In this document: piece after piece, positions 1-10,538 of the stretch | Position numbering within the stretch: the first letter of the stretch is position 1 | Layout: each line of letters starts with the position of its first letter | The notes under the pieces: model-generated | What the model saw: the letters and a program-made list of their open reading frames with translations, nothing else | The model's database searches: none | What the model was told of the DNA's origin: nothing | DNA from: Uloborus plumipes | Taxonomy: Eukaryota; Arthropoda; Arachnida; Araneae; Uloboridae | Reading direction: 5' to 3' | DNA length: 64,000 bases | Assembly (NCBI GenBank): GCA_038373865.1 | Contig: JAXGGA010000475.1 | Span: 1 to 64,000, forward strand | Program-made: the position numbers and the translations under genes

Positions 1-145
1 TTTTTGAAATCTAAAATTCAAAAAACGCTATTTAAATTTCAAAAATAAGTGCAACACATGGTAATTAGTTTAATTCATGCTTTCGATGTGTCCAAATAGA
101 TCCCAATGACTGCCAATGGTTCTCTTAAAGCTATCAACTCCCTTA

Positions 146-289
146 GGGCCCTGCTCCACATCAGCGTAAAACGCGACCGAAACCGAAGGCAGAAACCGAA
201 AATCCGGGTACTTTCCATAGGAACACTATGTAATCCATTTTACGTTTATGCTTTATTTTTCTGCTTTACGTCAATGTGGAGCAGGGCCC
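146..289. mobile_element. PIF/Harbinger-type MITE, 144 bp
   Basis: The two ends are inverted repeats of about 25 bp. The left end begins GGGCCCTGCTCCACAT, and the reverse complement of the right end begins identically and then diverges at three positions. Both sides are flanked by TTA (143-145 and 290-292), the usual Harbinger target duplication. GGGCC at the tip also fits that superfamily. There is no coding capacity, so it is a non-autonomous copy. Confidence 0.75.
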
Positions 290-296
290 TTACTCA

Positions 297-849
297 TTAC
301 AACCTCTTCCGATAAGCTGTTTCAGGTGTCCACAATCCTACTAAAGTAGTAATTTTGAATAATCTCCAGGTTAGCCTGAGATTTGAATAGCTTAAAACAC
401 AACAACCTCTTGTCCTATTTTTCATACAGAAATTTAATCCATTAACATAATTCATCTCGATAAATTTACGCAACTGAATCATGTCCCCTCTACTCTCCTT
501 CGTTCAAGACTACATTAAAAACTCTAAGTCTGGAGTCATAATCTAAATTAGAAAGCCCATTTCCTACCCTTGTATCCCTCCTGTGAACCGTTTCCAGTAA
601 GTTGATATCCTTCTTAAGATAAGGAGACCAAATTGAACAGCACACTGAGGTCTTACCAAACTTCCCTATAAATGCAGAAAAGAACGTTGCTGGATTTGTT
701 TGAAATAGATCTACTGATTCACCCAAGCATTCTGTTGTCTTTGTTATAGCTACACTGCACTGTTGACTTGACTCGAAATTCTGGTTTATTGAGACACTCA
801 GATCAATAACATTTTGTGAATGACTAATGATTGAGCCCTGAATAGACAA
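297..849 (-). pseudogene. LINE (CR1/jockey-like) reverse transcriptase C-terminal relic
   Basis: Two minus-strand pieces in different frames (849-490, then 482-297) resemble the end of a non-LTR retrotransposon ORF2. The first contains SIWSPYLKKDINLLETV followed by LSNLDYDSRLRVFN. That matches the familiar stretch after the RT thumb in CR1/jockey-like LINEs, where a WSPYL block precedes a QRRAT and YxxRL block. The second piece continues in another frame with NRTRG. The frame change, internal decay and lack of an upstream RT core show a dead 5'-truncated copy. The clade is not certain from so short a piece. Confidence 0.6.
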
Positions 850-959
850 TGCAGAGATAGACCGCCTTCACTTAAAGACTGAGATCAGCAAAACATGCGC
901 AAAATTGCCGGTGTAAACAGTAAATAAACACAGTGAAATAACCACAGGAATCAATATGG

Positions 960-1730
960 ATTGTGGAACGTAGGATGAGCGTATTCATTGGGAACCGTGC
1001 CTCAAAATTGGACTTTTATTGGGCTATGACAGCAGAAAACCAATTTTTGGACGTTTATTAGCAGCACAACATCCCTCAAGTGATTCTCCTTGGTTCGTGA
1101 CCATGTCGGTAGGACCCTATAGATGACCGAAAAGCCGTGGCTTGGTCAGTTAAATCCCATTTCAGTTGATCAGAGCTGATTGTAATTTTCAAGTCCGGTG
1201 TAGGACCGAAGAAACCATGAGCCAAATTGTTAACGAGACACGGTGCAAACTGAAGTTGGCTCAATAATGGTTTGACCGGTTTTACATGCTTTGGATTGGA
1301 TCCTCTGGTCCAGCTACATCAACCAATGACTCGAAATGGTTATATCAACCACTTTAAGAACACTCTTGCAGTCATTCATAAATTACAAGTTTCCAAATAA
1401 TAGTCATTTTCATTGATGACATGTACCATGTCACTGAGCCACATTCATTCACAATTGGATTAAAAAATATTCTTAACAGTTACAGTGATTTATCTGGAGA
1501 CCTACATCTCCCCTCTCCCCAAATGAATTTCAATTATCATTTCATAGCTGAGTCGTCAGTCTGCGCACAAAATCCTGCAGAAATACTATTTGAGCTTTCT
1601 CAATCATCTAAGTCTGCAAAAGTATCATGGTTTAATATTTCTGCAGGGGCTTCTACTTTGCCGGGCAAAAGGAGGTCCGACGTGATGTTAGACGAAATTC
1701 TGGAACTTTTGTCACTTCGGTGTACCTTAC
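960..1730 (+). pseudogene. Tc1/mariner-like transposase relic
   Basis: Conceptual translation in shifting plus-strand frames gives pieces typical of a Tc1/mariner (IS630-like) transposase. DPLVQLHQPMTRNGYINHF and an HKLQV block (about 1297-1395) match the LGPLV ... GNGY ... HPF segment of that family. A stretch near 1455-1530 resembles the segment before the last catalytic acidic residue (W..K...S ... SPxxN). Stops and frameshifts are frequent, so nothing is expressed as transposase. The open frame at 1421-1798 overlaps this relic and is probably a chance reading. I did not find clear terminal repeats. Confidence 0.5.
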
Positions 1731-1819
1731 AGGTGTTTAGCCCGACGTGTCTTGAATACAACGTTTTTTTATCTAGCCCCGATTTCTCTGTACGTTAAAA
1801 ATTTTCCTGAAATTTTACC

Positions 1820-1858
1820 GTAAAAGTTACTGGCATCCACGTTGCCAGTAACTTTTAC
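1820..1858. repeat. 16-bp perfect inverted repeat beside TTTTACCGTAAAA motifs
   Basis: GTAAAAGTTACTGGCA at 1820-1835 is followed after 7 bases by its exact reverse complement at 1843-1858. Both arms abut TTTTACCG-type motifs, and more TTTACTGTAAA-like words lie at 1868-1890 and 2060-2135. It probably belongs to a foldback element related to the ACTGTAAA family seen elsewhere in the window. Confidence 0.5.
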
Positions 1859-2292
1859 CGTAAAATATTTTTTTACTGTAAAATTTTACGGAACAGAAAA
1901 CGAGAATTAAAAATCGCGAGTTACGAAAGACCCGGGATACAATTTTTTCACACTGCTTTACTATCCACGGTACCAGATGAGACATAGCAGAGTGGAAATA
2001 GGGTGTCATCTGCATCTCATAGTCACGTGGTGATCAATTGGCGCTGCAATCGCAATTTTTTATCGGCACAATTTACTGTAAAAATTTTCTGTACTGTAAA
2101 CGCTACATTTTACAGTATCATTTACCATAAAAGCTTCCTGAATTTTCAACAGTACATTCAGAGCGTGAAGTGTGACCCTTTAAATTGCACAATTTTTGAT
2201 TAGTGCATGCACTATCTGAATCTCTTAGGAATACAAATGCCAGTTTTTGTGAAGAATGCGTTTTACACTGGTAGTAGAGATTCTTACGGATA

Positions 2293-3616
2293 GGAGAGAC
2301 TGGGTACGGTTGTGACAATTTTCATTTGCTCCCCCATAGATCCCTTAGAAATGCCTGTGAGCTGGTTTAAAGTTATTTTTATGTTAAAGTGTTTATTTGC
2401 CTGCTTATAAACACTAAAATTTTCTCCCTCAGTACAATAGTTAACTCACAGGACCAAATTAAACAAAAAAGGAAAAAATGTCACAACCGACCCCACCCCA
2501 GCGGCGGTTGTGACAGTGCTTGGGGTAGGTTGTGACAAGTTCAAAAATACAGCAAAACAGTCTAGATCACTTTTAATTTCAAGTAATATTAAACGTAATT
2601 CAACATAACCTTCATCTGGGAAAGTTTAACATTTAACAATGTGTCTCGTTCAGTTGAAGTAGCCTTATACCAAGTCTTACAAAAATATCAGGTTTTTGGA
2701 ATTTCGTAACGTCTGTTTTGGCAACATTATGCACATCCTGTGGGTCATAACCGTGTCTGTTCATAACAATTCTCAAGTATCAAAGAAAGATTCCACATTT
2801 ATTTGTTTTATTGAAGCTTGTTACTCTTAAAAGGCTAGTTGCATGAGCTACACGAACAGACGTGAAACATTTCTATTCATAAATGAACGGAACCATTTTT
2901 CAGTAGCCATTTTACTCTCATATCTGCTTTCAGCGTATATGTAAGCTCAAAAGCACTTTATTATGAGCAATATAACATATGCACACGTTGTTTTCATTGT
3001 GACAGCGCCGGCCGGCTCCATTGCGTTTACGAATGAATGTTTCGTAGCAAAGACTTACGATTAACGTTGCATTTCCAAAGCTGTCCAAAAGAAAAAAATG
3101 TTTCACTTCTTTATAAGCTTCTTTATATTTCATTAGGTCACACTGCCCTATTTCTGTCTTCTCCAAGCGTATTATGGGCATCAAATATGATAAAAACATG
3201 TTTTACTCGTGTCACAACCGTCCCCACGCAATTTGTCACAACCGACACCAACCCACTACTTTTGAAAACAGCAATCGCCATGGCAATACAAAATAGCCTA
3301 CATAAAAAGTAATCACTGCTATTTCCCTATTAAGGTTCACTACTAATGGGGAGAAAACTTTTATTTCTCTATCTGTACCCATTCAACAGGAATTACTAAA
3401 AGACATCGAACAAAAAAACTTACTTTTGACTGTTAAAAAGTAACCAACCCCTCTGCTAGCGTTAATGTCGCTCGATGGCTACCGCAATGCTTTGACACAC
3501 ATTCAGACAAACATGCTGATACTCTCTCTCTTTGCTTCAACCAGGTATTAATTATGGTTTAGCTAATATGACGACTGTCACAACCGCCCCGCGTCACAAC
3601 CGTCCCCAGTCTCCCC
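2293..3616. mobile_element. DNA transposon with TA duplication and iterated GGTTGTGACA motifs
   Basis: The left end GGAGAGACTGGGTACGG and the reverse complement of the right end GGGGAGACTGGGGACGG form a 24-bp inverted repeat with about two mismatches. A TA dinucleotide flanks each side (2291-2292 and 3617-3618), which points to the Tc1/mariner/pogo group. The word GGTTGTGACA or its complement recurs about eight times: near 2308, 2480, 2505 and 2530 on the left, and near 3211, 3234, 3575 and 3593 on the right. No transposase is recognisable in the 0.6-kb interior, so this looks non-autonomous. Confidence 0.65.
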
Positions 3617-5876
3617 TACAGCATGACGCATTATTCCTTTGTCTTGGCCTGTGCTGCAATTCTGCAGAAATGTTTTTTGGTTCTAATTCCAAGATCGATG
3701 TCTTATCTACTAGGCTGCACGAGATTCTTGGTCCATAGTAGCTTTCAACAGTTAGAAATTCTTTAATGTAATGATCAGGTGTATAACTTTGGATCTAAAT
3801 GCAGTTTATAAAAAACAATTGGCTCTCATTGTTCCGGCAAATAAGCTGATATGTTTTTCAGTGCTACTTCTTAGTTTGTTCCACCTTTATCTCAGAGTTA
3901 GTTACTTTAAAATGTGAATAGATAGCTCTGAAAACTAGATTTTGTTGAACAAAACACGATTTGGACATTTTTTTCAATAGCAGGTTAAATGACGTCTCTT
4001 AAAAAATGGGATGATAGTTCTGGCTGTTTTCTATTCGAAAAAGTTGCCTGCGTCTTTAATCGTCTAGGCAAGCAGTAATCTCTTAAAGCGCTCCAAACCC
4101 AAATGTAGGAAATGCTCGAATTTTCTACATTGTAGCCCGTTGACACTCTCAAGCCATTAAACCCAATAAAACTGCCCAAAAATAGTTCCTCTCGTAAGTA
4201 TTCATGCAATATAGTGAATAACATTTCATTCGCTTAGAAAAAAATATCCGTTATAGCAATTAAGGAAGAAGAACGCTTTTTTATGAATCATAAGTTATCG
4301 AGACAAGTACTAAATCTAGTTTTTTTATGACTCCTAGGACAGAGAATTCCATTCACATGTTTTATTTTAGAAATTAACGCGTTGTTTTGCAACTACAACA
4401 GACATCACCAGGAATTAGGCTATAATCTGCAGGAATGCAAAGCTCTGTTTCCAACTTCGTTTCAATAAAGTTTAGAGATATAGGTATCGTTTTACGCACT
4501 TTTTATGTTGTGTTTCGTAGTGGATAAGTCATGCGTGGATTAATTTGTCAGACACTGTATAAAGTGAAAGTTGCGTATGTTTGTGCTTTGTGTTTCTGAA
4601 GAAACGTACTTGAAGTTGCTGTTGTTGTTGACTTGTGCCAGGAAAAAAAAAATAAATCTAGCTGCTTCCCCCATAATACTTACCTGATATTGTACCATCT
4701 GATGTCAATTAATTGTACTCTATATATGGAAAAAAGCTTGAAAATTTGGCTTGCATCCAAGATGCCATTTCAAGTTAGCTCAAAAAATCAATTTTTTTCT
4801 AATCTATCCGGGATTCAAAATTTACAACTAGATGACAAAAGGTCCTTGATAACGAGGATAATTACATCGTTTATTTAAAATAAGAACTTTTAACAATTGA
4901 TTTGTTTGAAAAAAAAACAAAATTACTTTCCGGTAACCCTAATATTTCGCGTAGAACTTTCGGGCTCCATTTTTGAGGCACTATTACATAACGTAAATCT
5001 CCGATTAAGGTAATACAGAGAATGAGTGACAAATTTATTTAATCTGTTTAATGTACCTACAAACAGTACATGGTGCACGGAACCATTAAATCAGCCTCTA
5101 TCCATCCACTTGAATCAAAGATATAAACGCGTCTCGGTGGGAGGGAAGCTGGCAGACATCAATAAAATATACCCAAAACGACAACGATTTCCATCTCTCC
5201 TCCTAAATACAGCTCTTTTCCTCCAGGTAAGAAAAGAACCTTAAAAAAAAAAACCTTCAACAGCCCCTGATAAGAGGGCGAGTCTGAAATTACCGCTCTT
5301 TTCCAAAGCTCTTTGCATAGTGATGGAGAGTGCAGGGTGGCCCAACCCTCTGTGCACGCGAACTGGACATTTACGGTACATTTACGTAACTGTAAAAAGA
5401 CCAGCGTCCACTCAGCCGTTAAGGAACTTGGGCACGAAGTTTTGAATGAGGCCATTTTGGGAATGCTTGAAGATTAATGTCTTCTGTGTGATAGCTAGTT
5501 TTCTCGTGGCTCCGAAAACTCTTTATTTTCCCTCAATGGACATGCATATTGAATCGCGTTGGAATTTTACCATGTCTTCTTGCTCGAAAGAAGGGTGAAC
5601 AGGTATGAGGCATGTGAAGTATAGGGGTAGAAGGAGTTTAAATAGTTGATTTTCTACTATTGAAAATAATATTTTAATCATAAATATAAAAAAAGAATTT
5701 TAATTAAAAAACTGTTTTTAGCAAGAATAATTATAGTTTAAAAAAAATTACAAAATACGGTTTTAAAGTAACTGATTTCTCTCTGATTTTCAAAACTATT
5801 GAATATCCGCTAGGTTTACATGCACTTATAATAAATACATCAATATGTAATATAGTTCTGCCTTTAGTATTAATAA
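3617..5876. other. AT-rich stretch without recognisable genes
   Basis: I see no convincing gene. A minus-strand open frame at 3985-4224 and another at 5159-5455 resemble no family I know and have no supporting splice or start context. The 5020-5470 part is somewhat less AT-rich than its surroundings but gives no recognisable protein. Confidence 0.5.
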
Positions 5877-5878
5877 TA

Positions 5879-6437
5879 CAGTGAACTTTCACTTATACGC
5901 CGCCTCATTTATGCACCTATTTCACTTATACGACGATTTTGAATGGTCCCAGCACATTCCATAGCAAAATAATGATAGTATCGTTCGTTTATGCTTCGCT
6001 CTAAAGATAAATATTTCACTTATGCGCCGAATTTTCCCTAAAATGTATGAAAATTTATTTATTTTCTTTAAAAAGTAAGCATTTTTCTTTACTTTCCTCT
6101 TTAATTTTTCGCCTTTGTTGCTCACGGAAGGCATTTTTTCCGTATGAACTAGAGTTCGGAGAGGGACAATTATCTATTATGCATAGTTTTAAAGGGAGCA
6201 GTTTGTAATTAGGTATGCTACAACTTTTGTTTCCTCTTAATCATTATAGTTACGTTACAGTAATTGCCAAACTGTAGTAATATGTCTCTTTTCTATAGAA
6301 ACATTCATATTCACTCTCTCATAGAACCTATGTTGAGTTTTTGTCCTTTAAATAGGCTAGTTCACTTATACGTCTCTCTCACTTATGCGCCTTTTTCTGT
6401 TGGTCCCTAGGGCAGGCGCATAAGTGAGAGTTCACTG
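5879..6437. mobile_element. pogo/Tigger-type element, 559 bp, TA-flanked
   Basis: The left terminus CAGTGAACTTTCACTTATAC pairs with the reverse complement of the right terminus CAGTGAACTCTCACTTATGC. TA flanks both ends (5877-5878 and 6438-6439). CAGTG tips with TA duplications are the signature of pogo/Tigger elements. Short words of the type TTCACTTATRCG recur inside near both ends (for example 5930, 6013 and 6361). A minus-strand frame at 6134-5922 begins MPS and is lysine-rich. It might be a trace of a transposase N-terminus, but the resemblance is weak. Much shorter than an autonomous element. Confidence 0.7.
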
Positions 6438-6766
6438 TAGTATTAAATATATTACTTTTATATTTGTAAAGAACTTGAATTTTTATCTTTTCTTCAGAGT
6501 TACATACATACACATAAACCCATATGTGAAACTAATAAAATCGTGCAATATACCGCCAACTCGGTTATTTTCAACTATGGACTGCAGTTTTGCGCTGCCT
6601 TAGCCCTTGTTTAGAGGCGGCTTCTCACTGCTTAATAAAAGCGTATTAATTTTTTTTTTCAGTTCAATATTTAAAAATTTCTGCTTTTATTTATCTTTAA
6701 CATAACAAAACAAGTTACTTGCACGTCCAGTTATTTGTGCACATCTTCGTAGAAGCTTTAATGATA

Positions 6767-6904
6767 CAGTGGATGCCGGTTAATTGAATCAGTGGTTCAT
6801 TGAATCAACTGCTTTGATGAATCAAGTCGTCAAAAACAGAAGAATATGATTATTGAAATAAAACTGTTCAAAACAAACGTGATTCATATAAGCGGCGGCC
6901 ACTG
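6767..6904. mobile_element. pogo-type MITE, 138 bp, TA-flanked
   Basis: CAGTGGATGCCGGTTAATTG at the left and the reverse complement of the right end, CAGTGGCCGCCGCTTATATG, form an imperfect inverted repeat of about 25 bp. TA lies outside each end (6765-6766, 6905-6906). It has no coding capacity. It shares CAGTG tips with the element at 5879-6437 but belongs to a different subfamily. Confidence 0.7.
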
Positions 6905-6906
6905 TA

Positions 6907-8440
6907 TACATAGCTGAAATGTTTTTAGTATTTTTAGAACACATTTTTTTTTTGTACATAAATCAATATTTACCGTCTGATTTTCTTAGGTAAAACCTTC
7001 CACGTATTTGCGCATGTGTCAGGTCTTCTCTGATATTACCAAAATAGGGGTGATAGGTGAGATAAGAATGAGGAGAATAATAAGAAGCATATTTTGAACT
7101 GTATAAAACAACGTAGAACGATGCCAATTTCAAATACATTCAGTTGAATGTGTCAAAAGGATAGCAAAAATGCAAGTTTTAAATTGAAAACTTTGGAGAT
7201 TTCCCACTCACAACCTATCACCGCTTTTTTAAGTGGAACGGTTCCCGAGTGCTAAGCGTGGCTTTCACGGACGGACAGTATTTGATGGTTCCCATGTTAC
7301 TTGAAGCAGACGATTTCGTCCCCTTGTTCACACCACTCGAAAACATCTTTATCAGTTGAAAAGTCTTAATCAGTCAGTGAGAAGGAACTTTCTACCAAGT
7401 CATTAAGTTAAAGTATCCACCCATTTTACTACTTCTGGTTTTTTACTTCTGCATACTCTTCAAAGGTTTTGGACAATATAGTGGTCACCTAAAATGTCAA
7501 TACTTAAAAGCGGGAAGCACGTCCCCCATACAAAAAAGGAGGAGGTTAAAAATTAATTTTAATTGTTTGTATACATTTTTTTAAAGCAATCTTAGTTTCG
7601 ATTTTTTTCTTGGATTACTATTCATTAGCATGTCCTAAAAAAGATTAGACATTAAATTCTTAAATTTAGGAGTAGGGTTCAGTATTTATAATTCAGATTT
7701 TACTGTCGGTTCGCTAATGTTTATAACTTTGCACATCTCATTATGTTTTCCAATGCAAACAATTAAAGCAAATTAGGAATTTTAGCAAGAAAAAAGCAAA
7801 AAACTTCAAGTATCACTGCAATATTAAGTCTTAACTATCCAAAAAAGTATAAATCACAATGAGCCAGTTGAAATCTTTGTTTTGCTCGTAGTTGCTCAAG
7901 TTTTCAAAAACTATGATCAGTAGAAAATGAAAATCGACAATCAGGAATAAGTCAGAGATGTTAAATTTCAGAGGAGGGGATATGGTTACTTTTAGTCTGT
8001 TTCTACTGTCAAAACATTAATCTTTCTGAGTTTCAGAGGGGGGGAGGGGGTGCATCTTATGCGTCTCCTGTATTAGCCCCTTTTCTTGGATTCATCAAAG
8101 ATTTAGGGACAGAGAATAATATAAAGTTAAAATATTGACACTTTGTTTTCAATAACCTCAATTGCCTTCATAGTATTAAGTAAGGAAAAGCGTATTTTTT
8201 CAGAAGCTAAGCCGCTACGTGCAGACTCATGCGATTTTCACTACAGTACTTGAAGCAAAATTTAAATATGGCCCTTTTCGACCGTCATTTGAGTGTGTCA
8301 CGGACCGTAACTTGAGCAAAAAAAGAGTGAAGTTGGAAGTTGGTATGAAGGGGGTGACGGAGAGAAGGGTTTCAAGACCGAGAAACATAAATGAAAATAT
8401 CGAAAGAGGTGAGGGAAATGCAAAGTAGCCACGTCCATAG
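6907..8440. other. AT-rich stretch without recognisable genes
   Basis: No gene, RNA or transposon boundary is evident. There are short G-runs near 7540 and 8038-8050. The open frame at 8219-8428 is short and matches nothing I recognise. Confidence 0.5.
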
Positions 8441-8449
8441 ATGGTCGGG

Positions 8450-8990
8450 TGGAAAAAAAAATCTTAGGAGTCACACCACCTGTGATCCTTCGAAGGGGCC
8501 ATTTGCATACCGGTTATATATCTACAGCAAGAAACGAGGCTGAAGAAGAAAAAAAAAACCGCAGCTGTCGGCAAAAGCGTGCGCACGGTCCAGAATCCTT
8601 GATGGGCTTCAGAAAAGACGATGAGTGTGGATCCTTCTTGCTCCCGAGCCTCTTTTTCCAATTGCTTATTCCTCCAGCTCGCATGAAGATGCTAATGAAG
8701 TTGATTTTCCGGTGAGGAGGATGGGACATTCGGATGCTGCGAGAGCGCTATGCAAATTTCTCCTCATGGCGGGGCCTGCTGCTGCTGCTGCCGTGCCCCG
8801 CTTTTCACTAAATATCAAAACCCGCACATCATCTTCGCCGAGTGTAAGAATAAGTGGAAGAAACTTATTTACCGAGCTGGAGCTGGGACGGAATTCGAAA
8901 TGGATCATTATGGCCCCATCGATGGTGCGTTTTCGCACCCTTCGAGTTATTGGAGAGTTGTTACGAGGAATAAAATGCTGAAAAATTCAT
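8450..8990. promoter_or_regulatory. GC-richer island with two POU octamers, candidate conserved element
   Basis: This block is clearly less AT-rich than both flanks and carries overlapping short open frames on both strands. That pattern is common for GC-rich non-coding DNA. It contains ATTTGCAT at 8501-8508 and its complement ATGCAAAT at 8750-8757, both perfect octamers bound by POU factors, and a short GCT/GCC repeat near 8777. No protein family is recognisable in any frame. It could be a distal enhancer, an unrecognised exon or an old insertion. Only conservation data would decide. Confidence 0.3.
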
Positions 8991-9434
8991 TGATCGTTTC
9001 GGAGGATATTGACGGGAATTAGCAATGAGAAATGTGGTTATTATACGCATGAGGGAATAAGTAGGAATTACGGTAAGTTGTCGTACGGTAGGAATTTAAT
9101 AACTTACATGTTTCAAGTACTGCTTACGTTGACATATTCATCAGTTCGGACTCATTCGCTTAACAAGTCTGAATGAATCCTGCTTTGCACTTGAATAACC
9201 CAACACTTTCGACTTCTTTCAACGAATAAACTTACAGCTTTTTAAAAAAAGTATAACTCTTGCCCCCGTTGTTGTTATTTCTGAAAGCATTCGGGTACCC
9301 GAGCCCGAGTAGACACATCAATTCGATTGAGTTTCGAATATGTACGACTTCTGTAAGAATGAAGGCTTTCACGGCCGGAGTAAATACTAGTTACGGATTC
9401 CGGGCTGTTGTGCCGTGGTCTGAATGGCTTTAAT

Positions 9435-9487
9435 CCAAACGTTTCGATCGCAACTGCGGCGGTCATCTTCAGTGGGTGTCGTTGATT
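9435..9487 (-). ncRNA. hammerhead-like ribozyme core, left terminus of Penelope relic
   Basis: Read on the minus strand, this has CTGAAGA (complement at 9476-9482) and then a hairpin-forming segment. GAAAC follows (GAAA complement at 9442-9445), then GTTTGG. CTGANGA plus GAAA are the two conserved boxes of hammerhead ribozymes, which are known in Penelope-like retroelements. CCA before the first box can pair with TGG after the second as stem I. A caveat is one extra T between the first box and the best stem II, which is non-canonical, so activity is unproven. Confidence 0.4.
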
Positions 9488-9551
9488 AATTTCAAAACGG
9501 AGTGTTAATACAAGAATCAAAGAGCATCAGAGAAATTGCCGGCTGGGTCAG

Positions 9552-9776
9552 ACTGAAAAGTCGGCGATCGCGGAGCACACTTTCAGTAATGGAATCCATG
9601 ATATAAAATTCAAAGAGGCCAAAATAATTTCACGGACTTCAATTTTTTTCCCCAGATTGCATAGAGAGACCATTGAAATTTTCAAACACCCAAATAATTT
9701 TAACAAGAAGGAGGAAGAAGTAAAAGTTAACAAGCTTTGGCATCCAGTCATCTGTCAATCCCGAGCCGGAAGGTAG
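9552..9776 (+). pseudogene. Penelope-like polyprotein C-terminus (post GIY-YIG tail)
   Basis: An uninterrupted 74-codon frame ending in TAG reads SAIAEHTFSNGIHDIKF, then an RLHRETIEIFKHPNNFNK block and a terminal LWHPV motif. This is the characteristic tail after the GIY-YIG endonuclease in many arthropod Penelope-like proteins: the A..EH....H.I.F segment, then R..RE..EI.KHPNNFN. In an intact element the RT domain would lie upstream, but here it is absent and replaced by an inverted terminus. The fragment has no start of its own and is not expected to make a functional protein. Confidence 0.65.
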
Positions 9777-9848
9777 AAGGCGCTGCGTTTTCAATTTAAA
9801 ATCTTGCAGCAGTTCGAAATTTCGCATCAGTCGCCAAATTAATCAACG

Positions 9849-9896
9849 ACACCCACTGAAGATTACCGCCGCAGTTGCGATCGAAACGTATGGATT
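9849..9896 (+). ncRNA. hammerhead-like ribozyme core, right terminus of Penelope relic
   Basis: CTGAAGA at 9856-9862 and GAAA at 9883-9886 enclose a segment that can pair GA/TC and CGC/GCG around a loop. ACGT after the second box is self-complementary, as in very short stem III versions that act as dimers. CCA at 9853-9855 pairs with TGG at 9891-9893 as stem I. It mirrors the minus-strand copy at 9435-9487. The same extra T before stem II is present, so this is a hammerhead-like motif rather than a proven ribozyme. Confidence 0.4.
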
Positions 9897-10009
9897 AAAG
9901 CCATTCAGACCACGGCACAACAGCCCGGAATCCGTAACTAGTATGTACGACTTCTGTTTTTGCGAGCGCCATTAAGTCCGATTTAGCTCAACACACATGT
10001 CATAAGACC

Positions 10010-10180
10010 CGTTTATAGGGCAGGCAGCCATTCGCAGCACAGTTATTCACAGAGAGGAAGGACAAGGACAGGAGAGAGTGTAAGTACATCCATGCCTGAG
10101 TCTGGATTTGAACCCGGGGTCTCCGCATCACGTCAGACTCCTCTGACCACTAGACAAGGTGGCCGGCTGAATGTCCCCGT
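10010..10180 (-). mobile_element. tRNA-derived SINE
   Basis: On the minus strand the 5' part looks like a tRNA. An A-box-like TAGTGGTCAGAGG lies near 10150, and a B-box-like GGGTTCAAATCC lies near 10108-10119. They are spaced as in a polymerase III internal promoter. A non-tRNA body follows toward 10010. The ends are approximate because I could not find a clear target duplication. Confidence 0.6.
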
Positions 10181-10496
10181 AGAGCTTTTTAGTACGCTTT
10201 TCTCTCGTGGATGTCCTTAGTAAAGCATTAAAGATTTTTTTCATGATTTGGTGGTCAAGCAAAATATATTTTCCGTTTCTTCTTCTTTTTAGCCTACTTT
10301 CCCGTTAAAAATAAAAGAGACAAAAAAAGCATTAAAATTGGCTTAATGCATCTAAAAAATGACGCCAAGTCCAAAAAATATCACTAAGTCCAAAAAATAT
10401 CGCCAAGTAAAAAAAAGTCAAAAAGAAACAAAAAAATGAAATAAATATCGAAAAATTAAAAATTTGAAAGTAGGGTATTGAGATGGGGAATTTGTG

Positions 10497-10530
10497 TGTG
10501 TGTCGGTCGGTCGGTCGGTCTGTCTGTCCC
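10497..10530. repeat. Simple repeats (TG)n, (TCGG)n, (TCTG)n
   Basis: Short tetranucleotide runs directly precede the 147-bp tandem array and may mark its origin by slippage. Confidence 0.8.
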
Positions 10531-10538
10531 CTCCCCCC

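Larger units (their letters stand above)
9355..9941 (+). mobile_element. Penelope-like element fragment with inverted ends
   Basis: The element is bounded by a 16-bp direct repeat, TATGTACGACTTCTGT, at 9339-9354 and 9942-9957. That is long and fits the variable target duplications of Penelope-like retroelements. Its left and right termini are inverted copies of one sequence. Each holds a hammerhead-like core and shares CCGGAATCCGTAACTAGT. Between them lies the end of a Penelope-type ORF (9552-9776, plus strand). The word GGCTTTCACGGCCGG near 9368 recurs, inverted, at the end of the palindromic insertion at 17845-18161, so both belong to one broader family. Confidence 0.7.

Noticed and set aside
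1421..1798. 125-codon open frame
   Set aside because: It overlaps a decayed mariner transposase in other frames, so it is most likely a chance frame.
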